From the NCBI GenBank assembly GCA_964369685.1, contig CAYJFB010000003.1:76283-140282 (forward strand): 64,000 nt of DNA. Reading direction: 5' to 3'. Below, piece by piece: positions 45,959-55,253 of the stretch. The position numbers were made by a program, and so were the translations under genes. The stretch's first letter is position 1, and each line of letters begins with the position of its first letter. Under the pieces are notes generated by a model. That model was not told the origin of the DNA. It made no database searches and was given only the letters and a program-made list of their open reading frames with translations. The stretch comes from Avidesulfovibrio sp964369685 (GTDB lineage Bacteria; Desulfobacterota; Desulfovibrionia; Desulfovibrionales; Desulfovibrionaceae).

Positions 45959-45990
45959 AAAGCCCCTACGATCTCCCGTAGGGGCTTTTT
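45959..45990 (+). terminator. Intrinsic terminator inside the TRAP operon
   Basis: AAAGCCCCTACG (45959-45970) and CGTAGGGGCTTT (45977-45988) form a perfect 12-bp stem over ATCTCC, ending in TTTTT. It lies between dctP and dctQM, so partial readthrough would give more binding protein than membrane protein. Confidence 0.88.
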
Positions 45991-46038
45991 ATGTTTTTGA
46001 TGAATAATTTTTTTAACACGTAGCCTATAGGAGAACTC

Positions 46039-47943
46039 ATGAGTAATACAGCAGATCTTCAAGCTGCGCCGTCGCGTGGAATGTTTGCCTGGTTGGATGA
46101 GAATTTTGAAAAGATTTTTTTAGTGAGCGGTTTATTGTCCATCATCGGTTTTATTTCTTTCCAGACTTTTTATCGTTATGTGATTGTGCATTTTTCCGAT
46201 GAAGCGGGTGCTGCCGTTTGGACAGAAGAACTGTCTCGCTATATCTTTATCTGGATTTCATATCTTGCTCTCCCCATAGCTATTAAAAAACGTTCGTCCA
46301 TTCGCGTTGATATTATTCATGATAAATTGCCAAAACGTTGGTTTGATGCCAGCTGGATTGTCATTGATCTCTGTTTTTTGACTCTTACATGTGTCATTAT
46401 GTATACTGGTATGGATCAAATTGAACGCTTGATCAAATATCCTCAGTACACCACGGCATTAAATTTACCTTTTATTATTCCTTATTTAATTTTACCGTTT
46501 GGTTTTGGCCTGATGACCTTACGTATTTTACAGGTTTTATTTAAACAAATCCGTCTTTGTGGACTAAAAGACAGTTTTTATGCCCTTCTTTTTACCTTAC
46601 TTTTGACCGCACCCTTGGTCACATTCAATTTTGAATTGCCTTTCCCGTTTATTGAGTTTAGGTATCTTTCACCCATTCCCGTCCTATTCGGATATTTTAT
46701 TCTTTTCTGTATTTGCGGCGTGCCCATTGCTATTTCTTTGGGCTTGTCCACACTGGCAACCATTTTTTCTGCAGAAACACTGCCTATCCAATATATGGCA
46801 CAAGTCGCTTTTACTTCCATTGATGCCTTCCCTATTATGGCTATTCCTTTCTTTATTGCTGCCGGTGTGTTTATGGGAGCCGGTGGGCTTTCCGAGCGTT
46901 TACTTGCCATGGCTGATGAAATGCTTGGCGGCTTACATGGCGGTATGGCTCTTGCTACAGTCGTAACCTGTATGTTTTTTGGTGCCATTTCAGGCTCAGG
47001 TCCCGCTACGGTGGCTGCCATTGGTGCACTGACCATTCCGGCCATGATTAAGCGTGGCTATGATAAATATTTTGCCTGTGCCATGGTGGCTGCGGCAGGT
47101 GCTATCGGTGTTATGATTCCGCCTTCCAATCCTTTTGTTGTGTATGGTGTTTCTGCGCAGGTTTCTATCGGCGACTTATTTATCGGCGGTATTGTTCCCG
47201 GTCTGCTTACGGGTCTTGTTCTTATGAGTTATGCGTACTATATTTCCCGTAAAAATGACTGGAAAGGTGAAGTGCGCGAACGGACCATGGGTACACTCGG
47301 CAAGGCCGTTTGGGACGCAAAATGGGCGCTTATGGTACCTGTTATTGTTCTTGGCGGTATCTATGGCGGTTTTATGACCCCGACTGAAGCCGCCGCAGTG
47401 GCAGCGCTGTATGGTCTTATTGTGGGCATGTTTATTTACAAAGAAATTCATTTTAAAAAACTTTTAGAGTGTTGTGTGGATGCGTGCTCAACGTCTTCGG
47501 TTATCATTGTTCTTATGGCGATGGCTACACTATTTGGCAACATCATGACCATTGAAGACATTCCCGGGATCATCGCACGCACAATTCTTGCTTTTACCGA
47601 AAACAAACTTCTTATCTTGCTTCTTATCAACATTTTGCTTATTATTGTAGGCACTTTTATGGAAGCTCTGGCAGCAATTGTTATTCTTACACCCATTTTG
47701 TTGCCTGTAGTGACGGGAGTCGGTGTTTCTCCGTTGCACTTTGGTATTATTATGGTAGTTAACTTGGCAATTGGTTTTGTTACACCGCCTGTGGGAGTAA
47801 ACCTCTTTGTGGCTTCGGGTGTTGCCAATGCGAAACTTGCACGAATCTCAGCGAAAGCCTTACCCATGATTGGGCTGATGCTCTTGGTGTTACTGCTCAT
47901 CACATATGTTCCTGAGGTTTCACTGTTCCTCTTGGGGAGATAA
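46039..47943 (+). CDS. Fused TRAP transporter permease DctQM
   Basis: A 634-residue inner-membrane protein. Residues 1 to about 180 are the small DctQ subunit (four helices; TEELSRYIFIWISYLALPIAIKKRSSIRVD is its signature region, about 50-80). The rest, from about 190, is the large DctM subunit with about 12 helices (FFIAAGVFMGAGGLSERLL, GAISGSGPATVAAIG, GVMIPPSNPFVVYG, PTEAAAVAALYG, TPPVGVNLFVA). DctQ and DctM are often separate; the fusion is a known variant. It works with the DctP upstream. Start ATG behind AGGAG. Confidence 0.94.
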   Translation: MSNTADLQAAPSRGMFAWLDENFEKIFLVSGLLSIIGFISFQTFYRYVIVHFSDEAGAAVWTEELSRYIFIWISYLALPIAIKKRSSIRVDIIHDKLPKRWFDASWIVIDLCFLTLTCVIMYTGMDQIERLIKYPQYTTALNLPFIIPYLILPFGFGLMTLRILQVLFKQIRLCGLKDSFYALLFTLLLTAPLVTFNFELPFPFIEFRYLSPIPVLFGYFILFCICGVPIAISLGLSTLATIFSAETLPIQYMAQVAFTSIDAFPIMAIPFFIAAGVFMGAGGLSERLLAMADEMLGGLHGGMALATVVTCMFFGAISGSGPATVAAIGALTIPAMIKRGYDKYFACAMVAAAGAIGVMIPPSNPFVVYGVSAQVSIGDLFIGGIVPGLLTGLVLMSYAYYISRKNDWKGEVRERTMGTLGKAVWDAKWALMVPVIVLGGIYGGFMTPTEAAAVAALYGLIVGMFIYKEIHFKKLLECCVDACSTSSVIIVLMAMATLFGNIMTIEDIPGIIARTILAFTENKLLILLLINILLIIVGTFMEALAAIVILTPILLPVVTGVGVSPLHFGIIMVVNLAIGFVTPPVGVNLFVASGVANAKLARISAKALPMIGLMLLVLLLITYVPEVSLFLLGR

Positions 47944-47996
47944 TCTACGATCTCTTTTACGCATGTTTTGTATAGATATATTGTGATGTGCTTTAA

Positions 47997-48039
47997 AAAA
48001 TAAGGCGGATGACGATCAATACGTCATTCGCCTTATTTT
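47997..48039 (+). terminator. Terminator of the TRAP operon
   Basis: An 18-base stem, AATAAGGCGGATGACG with CGTCATTCGCCTTATT at its core and one G-U pair, over seven bases, ending in TTTT. The following 240 bases up to the PilZ gene hold nothing I can identify. Confidence 0.85.
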
Positions 48040-48279
48040 CAGTTTCAAGATGAAGCTATGTCTTTTTACAATTAGAGCGTGTTTACATAAACGCTTTTTC
48101 GATTCTTTCTGTATCATATTTCATGGCTTTTTCGGTCATGTATGTTTGTATACCTTCCCTCAAATCCCGTTCATCTCTCTTTGATAGAATACAAAAAATC
48201 ATTTTATGTGAACAATTTTAGATAATAGATATTTTCTTTTCAAAAAACAGTCGTTTTGAATGGGAATAAACGTTCGTGT

Positions 48280-49191
48280 TTATTCGGTTGCTGGTGCTGT
48301 TTTGCGATATTGTTCAACGACCCAATCACACAAAGGAGGAACCCCCAATTCATTATGGACACCTCGCCATTCATATGTTTCGGTGTCGTGATGATAACGA
48401 GACCAACGTCGAAACTTAATCCCTACAAATGTCGGTGCATTTTCTTCTGCCGGTTTTGAAATACGCAAAATCAAACCTGAAACGAGCAACGGGGTAGGGG
48501 GTTGACCATAGTCTTGCATCAAGCTGAGACGCAGAACTACATGATCATCACGTTGTAATGTTTGTGTTGGATTTTTCCATAACAAGCTCATACCACTGGC
48601 CGAAACATCATTAATTTGGATGCCTGTGGTATCGCATTGTTGCCACTCGGGTTCAGTTTGATCTTTTGATGGCAGGGCGTGCCACAATTCCATATCTTTC
48701 AATGCATTCTCTGTCGGGCGATAGCGTACAAATTGCCGTCGTTGCCCGATAACCAAACCACTGGGGCGCACAATATCGACAACATGCTTTCTGCCTGAAA
48801 GGCGTGTTCGCATCACTGTTGTTTGGAAACGGTAGTGATTCATGTAATCAAAAAAGACAGAAAAAGAAATCTCAGCCATGCGTCCGACAAGATCATTGAG
48901 CAATGGATCGTTGTTTTCATCAAAAAGAAGGGTCATGCTTTCGTCTTCAATTTTTATACAACTACATGAAAAATCAAAAGTTTCAGACCCTTTTCCGTAT
49001 AATGTAAATGTAAACGGAATTTTGCTTTGAATTGCTTTTTTAATAATTTTTTTGACTTCGGCACCACGCACAGAGTAACGAGCCGTGATTTGATCTTTAC
49101 GGCGCATGATTGTTACACAAACAAAAATGATGACTAATAAAAAACCACCGAAACACAAAGCGGCAAATGTAACAAGTGACATGTTTTCCAT
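48280..49191 (-). CDS. Membrane-anchored PilZ-domain protein
   Basis: A 303-residue protein with one N-terminal membrane helix (residues about 7-29), a YcgR-like N-domain (about 40-150) and a C-terminal PilZ domain. The c-di-GMP motif is RRQFVRYRP (RxxxR) followed by DVSASGMSLLW (DxSxxG) after an insertion of about 35 residues. c-di-GMP binding is therefore expected. Such proteins act as brakes or regulators of flagella or exopolysaccharide, but no partner is adjacent. I chose the ATG at 49191 behind AGGGA; a longer start at 49281 exists. It lies downstream of purQ on the same strand. Confidence 0.83.
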   Translation of the reverse strand: MENMSLVTFAALCFGGFLLVIIFVCVTIMRRKDQITARYSVRGAEVKKIIKKAIQSKIPFTFTLYGKGSETFDFSCSCIKIEDESMTLLFDENNDPLLNDLVGRMAEISFSVFFDYMNHYRFQTTVMRTRLSGRKHVVDIVRPSGLVIGQRRQFVRYRPTENALKDMELWHALPSKDQTEPEWQQCDTTGIQINDVSASGMSLLWKNPTQTLQRDDHVVLRLSLMQDYGQPPTPLLVSGLILRISKPAEENAPTFVGIKFRRWSRYHHDTETYEWRGVHNELGVPPLCDWVVEQYRKTAPATE

Positions 49192-49314
49192 AATTGTCTT
49201 CCCTGAATCTGGCTTATGATCGGTTTGGACGACAGAAGACCGCGCACACAGAAAAACACACACGCGGTTTATCATAAACAAAAAAACACGTCTTCATGAA
49301 CGTATTTTTTATGT

Positions 49315-50163
49315 TCATGATTGTGCACGCAGATAGGTAACAGCGTTTTCAAAAAGAGCCACACCCAAGGGTGTTGTCACTTTGCGCGTCCAAGCAGGAT
49401 GGTTTGTCGGGTGATTGAAGGCTTCTGGGTGAGGCATTAATCCAAGGATATGACCTGTCGGGTCTGTCAACCCGGCGATACCGAGCGGTGAACCGTTTGG
49501 ATTATACGGGTATTCTTGGGTTGATAAGCCCGTTTGAGGATCGGCGTAGTACAGTGCTATCAAGTGTTCATTCACAATACGTTCGAGTACTGCGGGATCA
49601 CGCGGCACAACTTTACCTTCACCGTGACGTACAGGCATTGCCAGTAAAGAATCAAAGCCTTTAGTAAAGATACAAGGGCTTTGGGGGTTGGTTTTGAGCT
49701 GCACCCAACGGTCCTCGTACCGTGCGGAATCGTTATGACTTAATGACACTTGTCGCACAAAGTTTGGTTTTTCTCCCACGCGGCGTAACGGTTCATCGGC
49801 AGCACCAAAGCCCGGTAAAACACCAAGCTTGACAAGCAGTTGAAAACCATTGCAAATACCAAGAACAAGATTTCCGTTCCCGATAAAAGTTTTTAAACTT
49901 TCCACAAGAGGTGTTCCGGAAGCGTCATCCAAGTAGAGCCAACGTTTTGCGGCGGCTTGTGCGGCTCCGAGGTCGTCACCGTCAAGGAATCCTCCGGGGA
50001 AAATCAAAAAGTGATATTCTTCAAGCTTGACTTGCCCGGCAACAAGATCGGCAAAATGAACCACATCAACACGATCGGCACCGGCCAAGCGTGCGGCGTG
50101 CGCGGACTCGGCGTGTGAATTGGTACCGTAGCCGGTAAGAACCAACACATGAACCTTGCTCAT
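49315..50163 (-). CDS. purQ: Phosphoribosylformylglycinamidine synthase subunit PurQ
   Basis: A 282-residue class I glutamine amidotransferase that supplies ammonia for the fourth step of purine synthesis. The nucleophile is Cys in LGICNGFQLL; His and Glu of the triad are in GLMPHPEAF. It is longer than the 220-230 residues usual for Bacillus-type PurQ, with an insertion (TGLSTQEYPYNPNGSPLG, about residues 207-224) that resembles the GATase domain of large PurL. purL and purS are not in the window. Start ATG behind GGAGAAG. It is divergent from pyrG. Confidence 0.9.
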   Translation of the reverse strand: MSKVHVLVLTGYGTNSHAESAHAARLAGADRVDVVHFADLVAGQVKLEEYHFLIFPGGFLDGDDLGAAQAAAKRWLYLDDASGTPLVESLKTFIGNGNLVLGICNGFQLLVKLGVLPGFGAADEPLRRVGEKPNFVRQVSLSHNDSARYEDRWVQLKTNPQSPCIFTKGFDSLLAMPVRHGEGKVVPRDPAVLERIVNEHLIALYYADPQTGLSTQEYPYNPNGSPLGIAGLTDPTGHILGLMPHPEAFNHPTNHPAWTRKVTTPLGVALFENAVTYLRAQS

Positions 50164-50568
50164 GACTCTTCTCCAGAAAAAACGATGATGACATAAAAAG
50201 CGGCTGATATTGTGATACAGATTTTTGCTGATGTGAATAGTTTTTTGTTAAAGTCTGTTAATAAAAACAGATTTTTACGAGATGAATTCACACAAAATTG
50301 ACCGCTTACATCCTGCGAAAACAGGGGATAATGTTTTCAGTTTATGCGTCATTGAGTAGACAGTCAATGCCTGATGTTTGCAGTTTGGGGGTATTTTTTT
50401 TTGAAAAAATGTCTATACTGAGGTGTAGAGAGTCATGTGAGTCAAACAGCTGTTTTTCTTTTTGAGCAGAAACAATGTTGCATATGGCGAGGCGATGTAT
50501 CGCAATCCGTTCACGAGCTTATAAGTCCTTGTGGCTTATTTTTGAGCTTTACCAACATTAGGGTAATC
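50164..50568. other. purQ/pyrG divergent region with leader hairpin
   Basis: 405 bases without a gene. At 50521-50544, ATAAGTC pairs with GGCTTAT (one G-U pair) over CTTGT and is followed by TTTTTG, about 25 bases before the pyrG start. This is a terminator-like leader and could be an attenuator. Confidence 0.45.
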
Positions 50569-52218
50569 ATGAAAACAAAATTTATTTTTATTACCGGTGG
50601 CGTTCTTTCTTCGCTGGGCAAAGGGCTTTCTGCGGCTTCATTGGCTGCACTGCTTCAAGCTCGCGGTCTTTCCGTTACCATTCAAAAGCTTGATCCTTAT
50701 ATCAATGTCGATCCGGGAACCATGAACCCTTATCAGCACGGTGAAGTGTATGTGACTGATGACGGTGCAGAAACGGATCTGGATTTGGGACATTACGAGC
50801 GTTTTCTCGGTATACCGCTTCTTAAGAGAAACAGCACCACTTCCGGAGCTATTTACAATACAGTCATCAATAAAGAGCGTCGGGGTGATTATCTCGGCGC
50901 AACCGTTCAAGTGATTCCACATATAACTGATGAAATCAAGGCCGCTGTACTCAGTTTGGCCGAAGATCAACCGAATAACCTCGCTCCCGATGTGGCTATT
51001 GTTGAAATTGGTGGAACTGTTGGTGACATTGAGGGATTGCCGTTTTTGGAAGCCATTCGTCAATTGCGCACTGATTTGGGACGTGATCATTGTCTTTATA
51101 TTCACTTGACATTAGTGCCTTATTTGCAAGCTGCCGATGAACATAAAACGAAACCCACGCAACACAGCGTTAAGGAATTGCGTTCAATCGGTATTCAACC
51201 GGATATTATCTTGTGTCGTTGTGAAAAAGCTGTTCCTGCAGACATGAAAGCCAAAATCGCTTTATTCTGTAATGTAGATAAAGATGCTGTGTTTTCTGCT
51301 GTGGATGTGAAATGTATTTATGAATTGCCTTTGCGTTTGTATGAAGAAGGGTTGGATCAAAAGACAGCAATCATGCTGCGTTTGCCAGCCAGAAATCCTA
51401 AATTGTGTCCTTGGGAAACATTGGTTCATAAAATCAATACTCTTAAAGGTGATGTGACCATTGCTATTGTCGGAAAATATGTAGAGCTGAAAGAAGCCTA
51501 CAAAAGCTTACATGAAGCCTTGGTACACGGCGGTATTGCCAATGGAACCAATGTACACTTACGCTATATTAATTCTGAAACTTTGCTCGGTGAGAATCTT
51601 ATTAACGAATTGCGCGGTGTTCATGGTGTTCTTGTTCCCGGTGGATTTGGGGCGCGGGGTATAGAAGGGAAGATTGAAGCCATTCGTTTTGCACGCGAAA
51701 ATAACGTACCGTTTTTTGGCGTTTGCCTTGGTATGCACTGTGCGGTTATTGAGTTTGCCCGTCATGTTGCGGGTCTTGAGCACGCTTCTTCCGAAGAATT
51801 TGATCCTCAATCGCCCGATAAACTCATTTATTTGATGTCTGAGTGGTTTGATTTTCGTACTCAAGCTTTGGAAAAGCGTGATGCAGAAAGTAATAAAGGC
51901 GGCACTATGCGTCTTGGTGCATATCCTTGTCGTCTTGAAGAAGGCACGTTTGCTTTTACGGCGTATGGGGCAACAGACGTGAGTGAACGACATCGTCATC
52001 GCTATGAATTTAATAACAAGTATCGTGAAATTTTGGCAGAACACGGTATGCGCTTTTCGGGTCTTTCGCCTGATGGTTCGCTTGTTGAAATCGTTGAAAT
52101 TCCTGAACATCCATGGTTTTTGGGCTGTCAGTTTCATCCTGAATTTAAATCAACGCCAATGAATCCGCATCCGTTGTTTCGTGAGTTCATTCGTGCTGCT
52201 CTTACCTATTCAAAATAA
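50569..52218 (+). CDS. pyrG: CTP synthase
   Basis: A 549-residue enzyme that converts UTP to CTP. The N-terminal synthetase domain begins FIFITGGVLSSLGKGLSAAS (P-loop) and has DPYINVDPGTMNPYQHGEVYVT-type nucleotide sites (positions about 40-60). The C-terminal class I glutaminase has the nucleophile in FGVCLGMHCAV and His/Glu in CQFHPEFKS. The ATG at 50569 follows AGGGTAA; an in-frame extension to 50437 runs across the leader hairpin and is not real. An aminotransferase follows on the same strand. Confidence 0.95.
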   Translation: MKTKFIFITGGVLSSLGKGLSAASLAALLQARGLSVTIQKLDPYINVDPGTMNPYQHGEVYVTDDGAETDLDLGHYERFLGIPLLKRNSTTSGAIYNTVINKERRGDYLGATVQVIPHITDEIKAAVLSLAEDQPNNLAPDVAIVEIGGTVGDIEGLPFLEAIRQLRTDLGRDHCLYIHLTLVPYLQAADEHKTKPTQHSVKELRSIGIQPDIILCRCEKAVPADMKAKIALFCNVDKDAVFSAVDVKCIYELPLRLYEEGLDQKTAIMLRLPARNPKLCPWETLVHKINTLKGDVTIAIVGKYVELKEAYKSLHEALVHGGIANGTNVHLRYINSETLLGENLINELRGVHGVLVPGGFGARGIEGKIEAIRFARENNVPFFGVCLGMHCAVIEFARHVAGLEHASSEEFDPQSPDKLIYLMSEWFDFRTQALEKRDAESNKGGTMRLGAYPCRLEEGTFAFTAYGATDVSERHRHRYEFNNKYREILAEHGMRFSGLSPDGSLVEIVEIPEHPWFLGCQFHPEFKSTPMNPHPLFREFIRAALTYSK

Positions 52219-52409
52219 TTGTTTTTTTGTGGAGTTCAGTGTTCTGAACACCGTGCCTCTCTCTGGCGTTTTTTGCCATGTCGAGGTTGTTTTTTAGAAG
52301 TGTTACAGTTGAACAAGTTTGGACAAAGCCGCGTATCACATGTGAACATGGGCTGTTGGGGGGTGTTGTTCCCCTGTTTTACTTTTTTCAGGAAGAGGTT
52401 AAGGTTTTC

Positions 52410-53573
52410 ATGAAAAGTTATGGAGATGCACTTTTATTAACGCCCGGTCCGACATCATTGCCTCGGCGAGTTCTTGATGCATATGCACGCCCTATTTTAC
52501 ACCACAGAACCGAAGCCTTGTCACAATTGCTCGTCAGTGTTTTGGATGATTTGCGTTGGCTTTTTGCAACGGATTCTTTGGTGTTGCCCATTCATACCAC
52601 AGGGCGTGGTGCCATGGAGGCTGCACTCACGAATACCTTACACCCCGGCGACACGGTAATTAGTTTCAGTAATGGTAAATTTTCGACAATTTTCGGTGAT
52701 ATTGCTGTTGCATATGGCTTGAATGTACAACGTATTTGTACAGACTGGACAGCACCTCCACGTTTGGAAGAATTGGAACACGCGTTGGAACAACATCCCC
52801 ATGTTCGTGCGGTCACAGTTTGTCATAATGAAACGTCAACGGCTGTCATGTTGGATATTGCCGAAATCGCCAAACGTGTACATGCGCATGGAGCATTGCT
52901 TTTGGTCGATGCGGTGAGTTCTGCGGGGTGTGCTCGGATTGATTTTGATGAATGTGGTGCCGATGTGTTGGTGACGTGTTCACAAAAAGGCTTGATGTGT
53001 ACAACAGGCATGGCGTTTGCGTTGCTTTCCGAGCGCGCGTGGATCGCTTGTGAACAAGCTCGTTTGCCTTATTATTATACAGATTTTAAAGAAATACGGA
53101 AATGTATCACCTCAAAAAATCCCGAAACTCCGGGCTCGACACCCGTCAGTGCTTTTTATGGCCTTCATGAAGCATTGACAATGATGCGTGAAGAAGGCCG
53201 TGAGCAATTGTTTGCTCGGCATGAAGTGATGGCTCGTGCGATACGCGCCATGTTGCAAGCATTATCTTGTCCTTTGATTCCGGTGGGACTTTCTGAAGCA
53301 GAACGTTCTCATTCTGTAACGGCGTTTTTGCCGCCGACAGGGTTGAGTGCCAAAGAACTGAAAAAAGAAATGGAAGAACGGTACGGTTTGACACTTGCAA
53401 GCGGTATGGGTGTTTATACTGACAAGGCGTTGCGGATTGGGCATATGGGCTACTTTTTTGAGCGTGATGCGCTCATGTTGGCGGCGTGCCTTGAGGCCTG
53501 TTTTGCACATCATCAGGTGCTCCAACATCCCGGAGCCGGTGTGGAGGCTGTTGTTCGAGCTTGTCAACTGTAA
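52410..53573 (+). CDS. Class V aminotransferase (alanine/serine-glyoxylate type)
   Basis: A 387-residue PLP enzyme of fold type I. The Schiff-base lysine is in CSQKGLMCTTGMAFALL (about residue 193). LTPGPTSLPRRVLDA, RTEALSQL, TGRGAMEAALTN and LLVDAVSSAG fit the alanine-glyoxylate / serine-pyruvate family. The substrates cannot be set from sequence; a role in glycine/serine or purine metabolism is possible. Start ATG behind GGTTAAGG. An upstream frame to 52278 is not supported. It follows pyrG by about 190 bases. Confidence 0.86.
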   Translation: MKSYGDALLLTPGPTSLPRRVLDAYARPILHHRTEALSQLLVSVLDDLRWLFATDSLVLPIHTTGRGAMEAALTNTLHPGDTVISFSNGKFSTIFGDIAVAYGLNVQRICTDWTAPPRLEELEHALEQHPHVRAVTVCHNETSTAVMLDIAEIAKRVHAHGALLLVDAVSSAGCARIDFDECGADVLVTCSQKGLMCTTGMAFALLSERAWIACEQARLPYYYTDFKEIRKCITSKNPETPGSTPVSAFYGLHEALTMMREEGREQLFARHEVMARAIRAMLQALSCPLIPVGLSEAERSHSVTAFLPPTGLSAKELKKEMEERYGLTLASGMGVYTDKALRIGHMGYFFERDALMLAACLEACFAHHQVLQHPGAGVEAVVRACQL

Positions 53574-53669
53574 AAACGTTGTGAGAGGCACAGATTCTCT
53601 GTCTGTGACAATAGGCACAACCAAAGATGTCTTCTCTTCATCGGACTCCATGGCAATGTTGTGGTGTTT

Positions 53670-53699
53670 GAAACCTCCCTCTCAGAGGGAGGTTTTTTT
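53670..53699 (+). terminator. Intrinsic terminator of the aminotransferase gene
   Basis: AAACCTCCCTC and GAGGGAGGTTT form a perfect 11-bp stem over TCA, followed by a run of Ts. Confidence 0.9.
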
Positions 53700-53740
53700 T
53701 GTTTTATCAAGCTGTTGCAAGCCGTAGATAGTCACAGAAT

Positions 53741-53766
53741 GGGGGGAATAATTCTCCAAAAAAAAC
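53741..53766 (+). repeat. Short, degenerate copy of the G-rich hairpin repeat
   Basis: GGGGGGAATAATTCTCC and a run of nine As. It matches the second hairpin and A-tail of the repeats at 31596, 35263 and 38650 but has lost two C pairs. The rest of 53574-53976 is noncoding upstream sequence of gldA. Confidence 0.55.
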
Positions 53767-53976
53767 CATGAATAATACCGAAGCGGTTCTTTTTTTTAGG
53801 CGGTGTAAAAGATGTCATTTTGTGAGCGCTCTAAGTCATTGACAATGCTTTGCTTGTCTGATAATTCACAAAACAAGAAAAAAACAGGCGTTCTCTTTAA
53901 CGATGTACAGTGCATTGTTTGAAACAAAGAGAGTTTCCGTATACAAAAATAAACAGAATAAGATAAGGAATACAAT

Positions 53977-55077
53977 ATGGCCAATATTTTAATTTGCCCA
54001 AGTAAATATATTCAAGGTATCAATGAATTGCAAAATATTGCTGCTCATGTGTCCGCTATCGGTAAAAACTTTTATATCATGGTGAGTGAATCAGGATTGA
54101 GGCGTGTAAAAGAAACACTTGAAATGAGTTTTTCCAAAACTGACGCAAAAGTGTTTTATCAAGTCTTTAACGGGGAATGCTCACAAAATGAAATAAAAAG
54201 ACATAAAGAACTCATGCAACAAGCAGGGTGTGATGCCGTTATCGGTATTGGTGGCGGTAAAATTCTCGACACAGCAAAAGCCCTTGCTTACTATGCAAAT
54301 ACTTCGGTAGCCATCGTTCCTACAATTGCCTCAACGGATGCTCCGACATCTGCCTTATCCGTAATTTATACAGATGATGGTCTGTTTGAAAGTTATTTAT
54401 TTTTACCGAGAAATCCTGATGTTGTATTGTTAGATACCAAGATCATCTCAAAAGCGCCTGCACGCCTTTTGGTTGCCGGCATGGGAGACGCTTTGGCAAC
54501 CTATTTTGAGGCGCGGACAAGCATAGCGGCAAGTGCCAATAACTTCGCCAATGCAAAGCCGACCAATGCCGCAGTGACGTTGGCAAAACTTTGCTATGAA
54601 ATTCTGATTGCCGACGGTTTAAAAGCCAAAGTCGCCATTGAAGCCAACGTGCTTACAAAATCAGTTGAAAATATTATTGAAGCAAACACCTTGCTTTCAG
54701 GACTTGGATTTGAAAGTTGTGGGCTTGCGGCTTCACATTCGGTACATAATGGATTTACGGCTCTTGAAGAGTGTCATCATTTGTATCATGGCGAAAAAGT
54801 GGCTTTTGGTGTTTTGACACAGCTGGTGCTTGAAAATGCCGATCTCAGTGAGCTTGAAGAGGTCATTCATTTTTGTATGTCTGTGGGCTTGCCAACCACG
54901 CTTGCCGAGATGGGTATTCAAGAGATCAATCAGGAAAAAATCATGAAAGTGGCAACATTGGCTTGTGCTGAAGGTGAAACTATTCACAATACTGTTGGCG
55001 GTGTGACTCCCGAAGCGGTGTATGCAGCGATTCTGGCCGCAGATGCAATGGGTAAGTACTATAAAAATCAACAGTAG
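53977..55077 (+). CDS. gldA: Glycerol dehydrogenase (iron/zinc alcohol dehydrogenase family)
   Basis: A 366-residue NAD-dependent dehydrogenase, likely glycerol to dihydroxyacetone. NAD-binding GIGGGKILDTAKALAYY lies at about residues 90-106, IVPTIASTDAPTSALSVIY is the family-specific loop, and the metal ligands are Asp in GMGDALATYFEA, His in AASHSVHNGF and His in LYHGEKVAFG. Length matches GldA. Start ATG behind AAGGAA. It is a single gene with its own terminator; no dihydroxyacetone kinase is adjacent. Confidence 0.92.
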   Translation: MANILICPSKYIQGINELQNIAAHVSAIGKNFYIMVSESGLRRVKETLEMSFSKTDAKVFYQVFNGECSQNEIKRHKELMQQAGCDAVIGIGGGKILDTAKALAYYANTSVAIVPTIASTDAPTSALSVIYTDDGLFESYLFLPRNPDVVLLDTKIISKAPARLLVAGMGDALATYFEARTSIAASANNFANAKPTNAAVTLAKLCYEILIADGLKAKVAIEANVLTKSVENIIEANTLLSGLGFESCGLAASHSVHNGFTALEECHHLYHGEKVAFGVLTQLVLENADLSELEEVIHFCMSVGLPTTLAEMGIQEINQEKIMKVATLACAEGETIHNTVGGVTPEAVYAAILAADAMGKYYKNQQ

Positions 55078-55157
55078 TTATTTGTTTTTTTGATATCGTG
55101 AAATATGTATTCTTTGATGATATGATCTAAAATACATCAATTTTTTGGCAAACAACG

Positions 55158-55198
55158 AATAAGGCGTTATGTAGCTATAACATAACGCCTTATTTTTT
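55158..55198 (+). terminator. Intrinsic terminator of gldA
   Basis: AATAAGGCGTTATG (55158-55171) and CATAACGCCTTATT (55181-55194) form a perfect 14-bp stem, followed by TTTT. It may serve convergent nadE as well. Confidence 0.9.
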
Positions 55199-55253
55199 AG
55201 TCTTCTTTTATGTTCTTTGTTCTTTTTAAATCCGTTTTCAACAGAAAAGCGTA

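Noticed and set aside
50437..50568. N-terminal extension of CTP synthase
   Set aside because: The extra 44 residues have no homology, and the conserved protein begins at 50569 behind a ribosome site.
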